A DNA stretch of 64,000 bases from an uncultured Rhodospirillales bacterium (GTDB lineage Bacteria > Pseudomonadota > Alphaproteobacteria > Acetobacterales > Acetobacteraceae), in assembly GCA_903835235.1 (NCBI GenBank), contig CAILMF010000015.1, forward strand, positions 397,938 to 461,937. The letters are read 5' to 3'. The notes beneath the pieces were generated by a model. That model was given only the letters and a program-made list of their open reading frames with translations. It did not search any database and was not told where the DNA came from. A program made the position numbers and the translations under genes. This document shows, in pieces, positions 52,757-60,086 of this stretch; the stretch's first letter is position 1; each line of letters starts with the position of its first letter.

Positions 52757-52868
52757 TTCCGAACCCGTCGCACGAGTTCGGAACGGTCTTACTCTTCACT
52801 CATCGGGGAGTGAAGAGTCGGTAACCCTGGCCTCAGCCAGGGACGGATGTTTTCAGGAGGAGGTTACC
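52757..52868 (+). promoter_or_regulatory. Structured leader of the 61-residue protein gene
   Basis: Three hairpins follow one another: ttccgaac/gttcggaa (52757-52764 with 52776-52783), actcttcact/agtgaagagt (52791-52800 with 52809-52818) and ccctggc/gccaggg (52825-52831 with 52836-52842). In addition ggtaacc (52820-52826) can pair with ggttacc (52862-52868), which overlaps the end of the very strong aggaggagg ribosome-binding site (52855-52863). The arrangement could expose or hide the initiation site. There is no U-run, so simple termination is unlikely. No known riboswitch class is recognised. Confidence 0.5.
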
Positions 52869-52871
52869 AGT

Positions 52872-53057
52872 ATGGCGACCGACTATGTTTCCGATGAACT
52901 GCCTGCTGGGCGCGCTGGCCGCGTTGCCGGTACGCCACGCCAAATCCGCCTGGCCAAGCCTGAGGAAGGCGAAGCCCGGGGTGAGGTGTTCCATCTGATC
53001 CGCGCGCTGATGATCGTCGTCGGCGTCACGGCCCTGATCGGCTGGGCCGTCTCCTAA
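52872..53057 (+). CDS. Small tail-anchored membrane protein, family unknown
   Basis: The 61-residue product has an exceptionally strong ribosome-binding site (aggaggagg). Residues 1-42 are polar and charged (MATDYVSDELPAGRAGRVAG ... KPEEGEARGEVFHLIR), and the last 18 (ALMIVVGVTALIGWAVS) are one membrane helix with a tiny outside end. No family is recognised. It is preceded by the structured leader and followed by about 140 bases without a gene, then the duplicated patatin fragment. Confidence 0.65.
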   Translation: MATDYVSDELPAGRAGRVAGTPRQIRLAKPEEGEARGEVFHLIRALMIVVGVTALIGWAVS

Positions 53058-53198
53058 CAGGCCGGTTGGGGCTGCGTCGTCGCGACGTCCTGCCGCCCGG
53101 ACTCCGTCCGGCGCAGATGGAAGCGCCTGACAAAGTCCAAGCCGTTGTTGGATCGGCTGATCCACGCCGCCGGTGTGTCCACCGGCGACGATCAGACA

Positions 53199-53576
53199 CT
53201 ACAGGTAGCGCTGGATATCCAAGGTCGAGTCCCGGCCGAGGCTGTCGAAATGCGTGGCGAGGAACCGGTCGGCGGCTTCGCGCCCATATTGCCGCAGCGT
53301 CTGCAGGAAGTCCCAGCTGCCGTTGAACTTGGTGCTGAGCTTGAACTTGCGCATGCGCTCCTCGTCTTCGATGGCGTGGAGGAACATGCGCCGGTAGCAC
53401 GGCTGTTCCAGCCGGCCGCTGTCCAGCAGGCGCTGGACGAAGTCGATGGCCCGCATCTCCGCCATCAATGACGCGTTGAAGCTGATCTCGTTCAACCGGT
53501 TCATGATGTCGGCCGTGGTGCGGGGCACCTCCTGGCGTTCCATCGGGTTGATCTGGACCAGCACGATGTCGGGGTA
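53199..53576 (-). pseudogene. Duplicated 3' fragment of the patatin gene
   Basis: This stretch is nearly identical to 54995-55372, the last 120 or so codons of the patatin-like gene, in the same orientation. It encodes INPMERQEVPRTTADIMNRL through STLDIQRYL and a stop, but lacks the catalytic half. Similarity ends abruptly at about 53576, where relatives continue into DIVLVQ and beyond. Third-position differences show that the copies have already diverged somewhat. It is a partial duplication flanking the lipoprotein gene. Confidence 0.85.
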
Positions 53577-53608
53577 GTGCGAGCAGGAACAGAACGTTAC
53601 GTTTCAGT

Positions 53609-53637
53609 TTGACATGCGCATCACCATGTGCAAAATC
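53609..53637 (+). promoter_or_regulatory. Possible promoter of the lipoprotein gene
   Basis: A perfect -35 TTGACA (53609-53614) is followed after 17 bases by AAAATC (53632-53637), a weak -10. The expected start would be about 25 bases before the ATG at 53668. It lies just past the end of the patatin duplication. Confidence 0.4.
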
Positions 53638-53667
53638 GTTACCATATCGGTAAGCGGGTGAAATGCG

Positions 53668-54990
53668 ATGCGCCGGACTGCGATCTTGAGCCTCGGGCTG
53701 CTTGCTCTCGCAGGCTGCGGTTCCGATGGACCCTATCAGAGCAGCCAGGGCGCGGTTCGCACCTTGCGGACCACGGCGGAAAGCCGACTGGCCCTGTTCA
53801 GTACCCCGCAGGATGTCTCGCCCACGGGCGTCGTGACGCCGCGGCAGATCGCCTGCCTGGAGCCAAGCCCGGACGTGATGAAGGCGGTGTCCTCCGCCGT
53901 GGCGGCAGGGCTCAGCGGCAGCGGCCAGGGAACCAACCCGCAGACGCAGACCCAGCTGCAGGTGGAGCTGGCGCTGGCGCTCAGCCGTTCGCGCGCCGAA
54001 TCCACGGCGCAGCTGACCGAGCGCCTGGCGACGGTGCAACTGCTGCGCGATGGCCTATACCGCGCCTGCGAAGCCTATGCGATGGGAGCGCTGGGCTCGA
54101 TCAGCTACGCCATGATGCTTAGCCGCTACGGCTCGATCATGATCACCATGCTCGGCAGCGAATTGGCCGCGGGTGCCTTCGGGCGGCAGCTGGCCACGCT
54201 TGGCGGTGCGGCCGGCGGCGATGCGCGTTCTGCCAACGGCGTGCCGGGCGGCGGTGCCCCGGCGACCGGCACGGGGCAGGAACGCATCACGCAGCTCGAG
54301 GGCGAGCGGACCGGCCTCGTCACGCAGATCGCGGCGGATCGAGCCAAGGCAGAATCGACCTCGGCCGACGTCAGCGCCGACGCCAAGGCCGAGGCGGCGA
54401 ACCTGGTCCAGGGCCGCCAACAGCGGATCACCCAGATCGACGCCGAGTTGGGTCGGCTCAAGGCGCAGGGTGCGCGCGATGTGAACGCGGCGGCCACCAC
54501 CAACGCCACGGCGACCGCCGTCGGCGGCGGTGGCATCGCCGGCCGGTCCGCGGCCGCCGCGGGCGGTGCCGAGATGATCGCCCGGTTGCAGGAACAGTAT
54601 TTCGACGCGACCGACCTTTCGCCACTCATGGTCGCCTGCATCACCGCCCTGCAGCGGGTGACCGAGCAGGGACCGGAGCGGCAGAGCGCCAGCGGCCCGA
54701 CGCCGGTGCCGGCACCCTCGATGGCCGGCAGCAACCAGCCGCAGAACGTCCTGTACAACCTCACCCGCCTGGCGCGGGAATGCGAGGGCGACAAAGGCCT
54801 GCTGCGAACGGCGATCGCCTCCGCCGCCGAGGCGGGCAAGCTGATGGAGGCCAGGCGGACATTGCTGGCCCAGGCCGAGCGCGACCGCGCCGCGGCGGAG
54901 CTGGCCAAGGCGAATGCCGATGCGCGGCGCGCCGAACTCGCATTACTGCAGGCGCAGGCGACGGCGCGCCGCGCTGGCGCCACACCGTAG
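53668..54990 (+). CDS. Lipoprotein with coiled-coil regions, family unknown
   Basis: The 440-residue product has a lipoprotein signal (MRRTAILSLGLLALAGC; lipobox LAGC, Cys17 then GSDG). Residues about 95-130 and 200-270 are Ala/Glu/Gln-rich coiled coils (RITQLEGERTGLVTQIAADR, QRITQIDAELGRLKAQG), separated by a Gly/Ser-rich stretch and a short hydrophobic segment near 140-165. The last 60 residues (ARRTLLAQAERDRAAAELAK) are another long helix. It is probably anchored in a membrane and self-associating. No family is recognised. It converges on the patatin gene and is bounded on both sides by the patatin duplication. Confidence 0.75.
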   Translation: MRRTAILSLGLLALAGCGSDGPYQSSQGAVRTLRTTAESRLALFSTPQDVSPTGVVTPRQIACLEPSPDVMKAVSSAVAAGLSGSGQGTNPQTQTQLQVELALALSRSRAESTAQLTERLATVQLLRDGLYRACEAYAMGALGSISYAMMLSRYGSIMITMLGSELAAGAFGRQLATLGGAAGGDARSANGVPGGGAPATGTGQERITQLEGERTGLVTQIAADRAKAESTSADVSADAKAEAANLVQGRQQRITQIDAELGRLKAQGARDVNAAATTNATATAVGGGGIAGRSAAAAGGAEMIARLQEQYFDATDLSPLMVACITALQRVTEQGPERQSASGPTPVPAPSMAGSNQPQNVLYNLTRLARECEGDKGLLRTAIASAAEAGKLMEARRTLLAQAERDRAAAELAKANADARRAELALLQAQATARRAGATP

Positions 54991-54994
54991 CCCG

Positions 54995-56098
54995 CTACAG
55001 GTAGCGCTGAATGTCCAGCGTGCTGTCGCGGCCGAGGCTGTCGAAATGCGTGGCGAGGAACCGGTCGGCGGCTTCGCGCCCATATTGCCGCAGCGTCTGC
55101 AGAAAGTCCCAGCTGCCATTGAACTTGGTGCTGAGCTTGAACTTGCGCATGCGCTCCTCGTCTTCGATGGCGTGGAGGAACATGCGCCGGTAGCGCGGCT
55201 GCTCCAGCCGGCCGCTGTCCAGCAGGCGCTGGACGAAGTCGATGGCCCGCATCTCCGCCATCAATGACGCGTTGAAGCTGATCTCGTTCAGCCGGTTCAT
55301 GATGTCGGCGGTGGTCTTCGGGACTTCCTGGCGTTCCATCGGGTTGATCTGGACCAGCACGATGTCGGGCGCGCCACGCTCATAGTAGAGCGGCCAGATC
55401 GCGGGATTGCCGACATAGCCGCCGTCCCAGTAGCTTTCCCCGTCTATCTCCACCGCCTTGAACACGTTGGGCAGGCAGGCGCTGGCCAGCACCACGTCGG
55501 GGCTGATCTCGGCCCGGGTGAACACGCGCGGCTTGCCGGTGCGCACATTGGTGGCGGAGATGAACAGCCGGATCGCCCGCGGGTCGGCGCGCAGCAGTTC
55601 CCAATCCAGGAACTCCTCCACCACCTGGCGCAGCGGATTGAACTCGCTGTTGAACGGGTTCGACTGGTAGGGCGAAACCAGGCGCGAAAAGGCGTCGAAC
55701 GCGTTGTAGGCGAAGCTGTAGGTCAGGTCGTGGCCCCACAGCAGCTTTTCCATCGGCGTGTTCTGCAGCGGGCTCAGCGCATGGCCGCCGGCGATCTGCC
55801 GCCAGAACCGTTCCAGCAGGGAGATCGCGCCGGCGCGACCGCCTTCCGCCAGGCCCTGGACGAACATCGCCGCGTTCATCGCCCCGGCCGAGGTGCCGGA
55901 GACGCCATCGAACTCCAGCCGCTCGTCTTCCAGCAGGCGTTCCAGGGCGCCCCAGGTGAAGGCGCCATGGGTGCCGCCGCCCTGCAGCGCCAGGTTGATG
56001 CGCCGGGTCTCGCTGCGGATGACGGCCGGGCGCGCGGGCGCACGCTCGTGTTCCGGCGGCCGTTCGACCGGCGAGCCTTCCAGGTACTGGTCGTCCAT
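54995..56098 (-). CDS. Patatin-like phospholipase
   Basis: The 367-residue protein has the patatin oxyanion loop NLALQGGGTHGAFTWGALER (about 35-54), the nucleophile elbow GVSGTSAGAMN (Ser in GTSAG near 70) and the catalytic-dyad aspartate in YWDGGYVGN (about 225). The carboxy-terminal third is duplicated at 53199. It hydrolyses acyl esters of lipids; many proteobacterial relatives act in poly-hydroxybutyrate or membrane-lipid turnover. Its start shares a base with the 3-hydroxybutyrate dehydrogenase stop (TGATG), so the two are co-translated. Confidence 0.9.
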   Translation of the reverse strand: MDDQYLEGSPVERPPEHERAPARPAVIRSETRRINLALQGGGTHGAFTWGALERLLEDERLEFDGVSGTSAGAMNAAMFVQGLAEGGRAGAISLLERFWRQIAGGHALSPLQNTPMEKLLWGHDLTYSFAYNAFDAFSRLVSPYQSNPFNSEFNPLRQVVEEFLDWELLRADPRAIRLFISATNVRTGKPRVFTRAEISPDVVLASACLPNVFKAVEIDGESYWDGGYVGNPAIWPLYYERGAPDIVLVQINPMERQEVPKTTADIMNRLNEISFNASLMAEMRAIDFVQRLLDSGRLEQPRYRRMFLHAIEDEERMRKFKLSTKFNGSWDFLQTLRQYGREAADRFLATHFDSLGRDSTLDIQRYL

Positions 56099-56892
56099 CA
56101 GGCGGCGGTCCAACCACCATCCACGGAAAAGGCGCTGCCGTTCATCGCCCCGGAATTCGGCCCGACCAGCCACAGCGCCATCTGCGCGACGTCATCCACC
56201 TCGACCCACTTCTTGCTCGGCTGATGCACGAGCAGGTGGTCCTTCAGCGCCACTTCCTCGGAAACGCCGAACTTCTTGGCCAGCGGCGGAATCTGCGCCT
56301 CCGCCAGCGGGGTGCGGACGAAGCCGGGGCAGATGGCGTTGCAGGTGATTTCTGTCTGCGCCACTTCCAGCGCCACGGTCTTGGTCAGCCCGACCACGCC
56401 GTGCTTGGCGGTGACATAGGCCGACTTGTAGGGCGAGGCGACCAGGCCATGCGCCGAGGCGACGTTGATGATCCGACCCCAGCCCTTCGCCTTCATGCCC
56501 GGCAGCGCCGCCTTGATGGCGTGGTAGTTGCTGCTCATGTTGATGGCGATGATCAGGTCCCACTTGTCCTCGGGGAACTCGTCGATCGGCGCCACGAACT
56601 GGATGCCCGCGTTGTTGACGAGGATGTCGACGCTGCCCAGCGCCGCCTGCGCCTCGGCCACCATCTGGCGGCAGCCCTCGGCCTTCGAGAGATCGGCGGC
56701 GCTGTAGGGCGCCTCGGCGATACCCATCGCGGCGCCGACCTCGGCGCGCACCCTGGCGATGTCCTCAGGCTTGCCAAAGCCGTTCAGCATCACCTTGGCG
56801 CCGGCCTTGGCATAGAACATGGCGATGCCAAGCCCGATGCCGCTGGTGCTGCCGGTGACCAGGGCCGTGCGCCCCTCAAGAACTCGTTCCAT
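56098..56892 (-). CDS. bdhA: 3-Hydroxybutyrate dehydrogenase (SDR family)
   Basis: The 264-residue SDR protein has ALVTGSTSGIGLGIAMFYAK, LVNNAGIQFVAPIDEFPEDK, the catalytic Ser in INVASAHGLVASPYKSAY and the YVTAKHG triad. The late sequence PLAEAQIPPLAKKFGVSEE is characteristic of D-3-hydroxybutyrate dehydrogenase. It interconverts 3-hydroxybutyrate and acetoacetate with NAD. The coupled patatin may release hydroxybutyrate or fatty acids. Confidence 0.88.
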   Translation of the reverse strand: MERVLEGRTALVTGSTSGIGLGIAMFYAKAGAKVMLNGFGKPEDIARVRAEVGAAMGIAEAPYSAADLSKAEGCRQMVAEAQAALGSVDILVNNAGIQFVAPIDEFPEDKWDLIIAINMSSNYHAIKAALPGMKAKGWGRIINVASAHGLVASPYKSAYVTAKHGVVGLTKTVALEVAQTEITCNAICPGFVRTPLAEAQIPPLAKKFGVSEEVALKDHLLVHQPSKKWVEVDDVAQMALWLVGPNSGAMNGSAFSVDGGWTAA

Positions 56893-57024
56893 TCAAGCAC
56901 CCACTCTTCGCATGTGCGGTATCAATAGCGCAGAGCGGTAGGAGTTGCAGCATGGCCGTTTTGGAGGCCTGGGGGCGAGGCTTTGCAACCGCAGCGGCGA
57001 AGGGCGGCTGGCCCGCCGGCCGGC

Positions 57025-58479
57025 TCAGGGCAGCCACTTCAGCAGGCGCACCACCCCGCGGCTGACCCGGCCGAACAGCTTGGCCGTATAGTAGCTGCCG
57101 GCCGCCCGCTTCAGCGCCTCCGCCAGGGTCGGGTAGGGCACCACCAGCCCGGCCAGCGCGCTCAGCGGCAGCCGGCGCCCCAGCATCAGCCCCAGCACCC
57201 CCGCCATTTCGCCGGCCCGCGGCGCGGTGATGCCGCCGCCGAGCAGCTTTCCCTTGCCGTCCAGTACCAACCGGGCCAGGCCCTCGGTGCGGACCTCAGA
57301 TATCGCGCGGTCATTCTCGGCCAGGTGCCAGTCCAGCACGCGCACGCCCTGGTGGCCGGCGGCCTCGGCTTCGGCCTGGGTCATGCCCACCTGGCACAAC
57401 TCGGGGTCGGTGTAGGTCACGCGGGGCAGGGCGGTGTAGTCCACCCCCCCACCGGGCAGCCTGAACAGCATGCTGCGCACCAGCACCCCGGCGTGCTGGC
57501 TGGCCACATGGGTGAAGGCGCGCGGCCCCAACCCCGCGACATCCGCGATATCGCCGACCGCCCAGACCCGCCGGTTGCTGGTGCTGCGCAGAGTGCCGGC
57601 CACGCTGATGCCGCGCGGCGAATGGGCCACCTGGCCGGCTTCCAGGTCCAGCCCGGCCAGCCGCGGTGCCCGGCCCACCGCCAGCAGCAGATGGCTGCCG
57701 GCAATGCGCTCGCCATTCTCCAGCACCGCGACCACGCCGCGCTCGGCCTTCGGTCGGTCGGGGTCCAGCGGCTCGAACCGCGCCACCTTCACGCCCTCGC
57801 GCAGGACGACGCCATCGGCCAGCAGGGCCGCGCGCACCGGCGCCACCAGGGCTTCGTCCTCCCGCGCCGCCACGCGGGGGGCGGCTTCCAGCACAGTCAC
57901 CAGGCAGCCCAGCCGGGCATGGGCCTGGGCCATCTCCAGGCCAATGGGACCACCGCCCAGGATCACCAGGTGCCCGGGCGGCTCGGCCAGCTCGAACAGG
58001 GTTTCATTGGTCAGCCAGGGCACCTGGTCCAGCCCGGGCATGCTGGGCACGACCGCCGCGCTGCCGGCGGCGATGACGCAGCGGCGAAAGCGGATGCGCC
58101 GGCCGCCGACCTCGATCTCATCCGGCCTGGTGAAGTGGGCGCTGCCCTGCACCACCTCCACGCCCATCCCGGAAAAACGCTCCACGCTGTCCATCGGCGC
58201 GATCCGGGCGATGGCGCCCTGCACATGCGCCTGCACGGCGGCCCAATCGATGACCGGTGGCGGCAGGCGCACGCCGTACTGGTCGGCGCGGCGCGCTTCG
58301 GCCGCGGCGTGGGCGGCGGCCAGCAGCGCCTTGCTGGGCACGCAGCCATAGTTCAGGCAGTCGCCGCCCATCCGGCCGCGTTCCACCAGCACCACCTTCA
58401 GCCCCAGCTGGGCCGAGACCGCGGCCACCGAAAGCCCGGCCGCGCCGGCGCCGATGATGGCGATATCCACGTCAGCCAT
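57025..58479 (-). CDS. FAD/NAD disulfide oxidoreductase (mercuric-reductase/LpdA-like)
   Basis: The 484-residue protein starts DIAIIGAGAAGLSVAAVSAQ and has the redox pair GGDCLNYGCVPSKAL, the NAD site HLVILGGGPIGLEMAQAHAR and FAD motif RRVWAVGDIADVAGLG. The usual HPT..E catalytic dyad of dihydrolipoamide dehydrogenase is replaced by VPYPTLAEALKRAAG, so it is not a typical LpdA. It overlaps the TVP38 gene by 8 bases. In many bacteria this enzyme and TVP38 are fused; here they are separate. Confidence 0.85.
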   Translation of the reverse strand: MADVDIAIIGAGAAGLSVAAVSAQLGLKVVLVERGRMGGDCLNYGCVPSKALLAAAHAAAEARRADQYGVRLPPPVIDWAAVQAHVQGAIARIAPMDSVERFSGMGVEVVQGSAHFTRPDEIEVGGRRIRFRRCVIAAGSAAVVPSMPGLDQVPWLTNETLFELAEPPGHLVILGGGPIGLEMAQAHARLGCLVTVLEAAPRVAAREDEALVAPVRAALLADGVVLREGVKVARFEPLDPDRPKAERGVVAVLENGERIAGSHLLLAVGRAPRLAGLDLEAGQVAHSPRGISVAGTLRSTSNRRVWAVGDIADVAGLGPRAFTHVASQHAGVLVRSMLFRLPGGGVDYTALPRVTYTDPELCQVGMTQAEAEAAGHQGVRVLDWHLAENDRAISEVRTEGLARLVLDGKGKLLGGGITAPRAGEMAGVLGLMLGRRLPLSALAGLVVPYPTLAEALKRAAGSYYTAKLFGRVSRGVVRLLKWLP

Positions 58480-59161
58480 GCGCCCGATTCCTTCCGCGCC
58501 ACCAGGCGCCCAACAGGGATAGTGCCGCCAGCCCCACCAGCGGCAGCAGGATCTGCGGCGCGAAGATCACCTTCAGGTCCGGCCGTCCGCCACTGGCGAA
58601 AACCTCTCCCAGCCCGGCGCCGATGCCGCAGAACACGGCGGTGCCCGGGATGATCCCGACAAGGGTGGCCAGGGCGAAGGGGGCGAAGCGCATGCCCGCC
58701 AGGGCCGGCGCCAGGTTGACCAGCCAGAACGGGACCACCGGCAGCAGCCGGAGCGACAGCAGGTACCAGAAGCCGCCGCTCTCCACCCCCTGGCGCACCT
58801 TGGCCAGCAGCGGCCCGGCCTTCCTGGCCAGCGACTCGGCCAGGGCGTAGCGGGCCGCGAGGAACAGCAGGCAGGCGCCGCCGGTGGCCCCGACGACCAC
58901 CAGCCCGGTCCCCAGCCACTGGCCGAACAGGAAACCGCCGCCCAGGGTCAGCCAGATGGCGACCGGCAGCGAGAACGCGACGACGAGGGCATAGAGCGAG
59001 ACGAAGGCGAGGGCGCTGGCCAGGGGAGAGGCCGCGACCGACGCGGCCAAGGCGGCGCGGTTGCTGGCCAGGGCCTCCCAGGAGAGCCATTGCGTGGCGC
59101 CACTGGCCCACGCCACGGCCAGGCCCGCCAACAGCACGGCCAGTGGCCAAAATCGCTTCAT
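58472..59161 (-). CDS. TVP38/TMEM64 (VTT domain) membrane protein
   Basis: The 229-residue inner-membrane protein has five or six hydrophobic segments, with the VTT signature SLPVAIWLTLGGGFLFGQWL, VGATGGACLLFLAARYALAE and LLPVVPFWLVNLAPALAGM. VTT-domain proteins are linked to lipid scrambling or transport. It comes first in an operon with the flavin disulfide oxidoreductase. Confidence 0.85.
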   Translation of the reverse strand: MKRFWPLAVLLAGLAVAWASGATQWLSWEALASNRAALAASVAASPLASALAFVSLYALVVAFSLPVAIWLTLGGGFLFGQWLGTGLVVVGATGGACLLFLAARYALAESLARKAGPLLAKVRQGVESGGFWYLLSLRLLPVVPFWLVNLAPALAGMRFAPFALATLVGIIPGTAVFCGIGAGLGEVFASGGRPDLKVIFAPQILLPLVGLAALSLLGAWWRGRNRAHG

Positions 59162-59232
59162 GCTTTCCTCCTGGAAAGGGTCCCTGGGGGCTTCGCTCTG
59201 GCGCCCCGGTTGTTACATGGGCTTCAGCGCGG

Positions 59233-59261
59233 TTGACGCACCGCCTCGCCACTCCCTATAC
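59233..59261 (+). promoter_or_regulatory. Sigma-70 promoter of rpmH operon
   Basis: TTGACG (59233-59238), a 17-bp spacer and CTATAC (59256-59261) closely match the consensus. The predicted start near 59268 gives a leader of about 71 bases before the rpmH GTG. Confidence 0.65.
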
Positions 59262-59338
59262 GTGCCGCCCTTCGCCGGAGGGGTCCAAGCCCCCCGGCCC
59301 GCTGCGCATGCCGCGTTGCCTGACTGGAGAGACTGACC

Positions 59339-59473
59339 GTGAAGCGTACCTACCAGCCGTCCAAACTCGTCCGTAAGCGTCGGCACGGCTTCCGCACCCG
59401 CATGGAGACTGTTGGCGGCCGCAAGGTGCTGGCCAACCGGCGCTCCAAGGGTCGCAAGAAGCTCTCCGCCTAA
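59339..59473 (+). CDS. rpmH: 50S ribosomal protein L34
   Basis: The 44-residue product ([20 protein letters not shown], then [19 protein letters not shown]) is the complete L34. It starts at GTG, after a purine-rich ggagagac stretch. L34 sits near the polypeptide exit side of the large subunit. It is followed by rnpA, the usual order. Confidence 0.97.
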   Translation: MKRTYQPSKLVRKRRHGFRTRMETVGGRKVLANRRSKGRKKLSA

Positions 59474-59502
59474 ACCCGTTCTGGGTGCGTGGGCGAACGG
59501 TC

Positions 59503-59844
59503 ATGTCATGCCTGCCGCCCCGGCTGACCAAGCGCGCCCTGTATCTGCGCGCCGCCGCCCGCGGCCGTAAGGCTGCCCGCCCCGGCCTGGTGTTGCAGGT
59601 GCTGGCGCAGCCGGATGCCCCGGTGCGTGTGGGCTTCACCGCCACCAAGAAGTTGGGCGGCGCCGTGGTGCGCAACCGCTGCAAGCGCCGGCTCCGCGCG
59701 GCGATCCGGAATGCCATTGAGGAAGCCCCGATCACCGGCTGCGACCTGGTCCTCATTGCGCGGGAAGCAACGGCGAAGCGGCCCTGGGCCCAGTTGCTGG
59801 GGGATTTGCGCGGGGCGTTGAAGCAGGCTGGCGCGCGGCCATGA
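59503..59844 (+). CDS. rnpA: Ribonuclease P protein component
   Basis: The 113-residue basic protein helps the RNase P RNA mature tRNA 5' ends. The RNR signature is in [20 protein letters not shown] and [12 protein letters not shown], and [11 protein letters not shown] follows. I start at ATG 59503; a GTG at 59485 is possible. Its stop overlaps the yidD start (ATGA). Confidence 0.93.
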   Translation: MSCLPPRLTKRALYLRAAARGRKAARPGLVLQVLAQPDAPVRVGFTATKKLGGAVVRNRCKRRLRAAIRNAIEEAPITGCDLVLIAREATAKRPWAQLLGDLRGALKQAGARP

Positions 59845-60077
59845 ATGCGGCCCAGCACGCCTTGCGCGGGGGCATCATTGCCTACCAATGGACGCTGCGG
59901 CCGTTGATCGGCAGCCATTGCCGCTTCCATCCCCATTGCAGTGCCTATGCATTGGACGCCATATCCCGGCACGGGGCGGCCCGGGGCGCCTGGCTGGCGG
60001 CCCGGCGCGTGCTGCGTTGCAATCCCTGGCATCCCGGCGGCTACGACCCGGTACCTGACCAAAACGACAAAGGCTGA
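59841..60077 (+). CDS. yidD: Membrane protein insertion efficiency factor
   Basis: The 78-residue protein has the YidD core [40 protein letters not shown] and [15 protein letters not shown]. It assists YidC-dependent membrane insertion. Coupled to rnpA by a 4-base overlap and followed after 9 bases by yidC. Confidence 0.95.
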   Translation: MNAAQHALRGGIIAYQWTLRPLIGSHCRFHPHCSAYALDAISRHGAARGAWLAARRVLRCNPWHPGGYDPVPDQNDKG

Positions 60078-60086
60078 CCTTTTCCC

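Noticed and set aside
52700..52870. Replication origin
   Set aside because: Only one DnaA box and no dnaA, parA or AT-rich unwinding region nearby.
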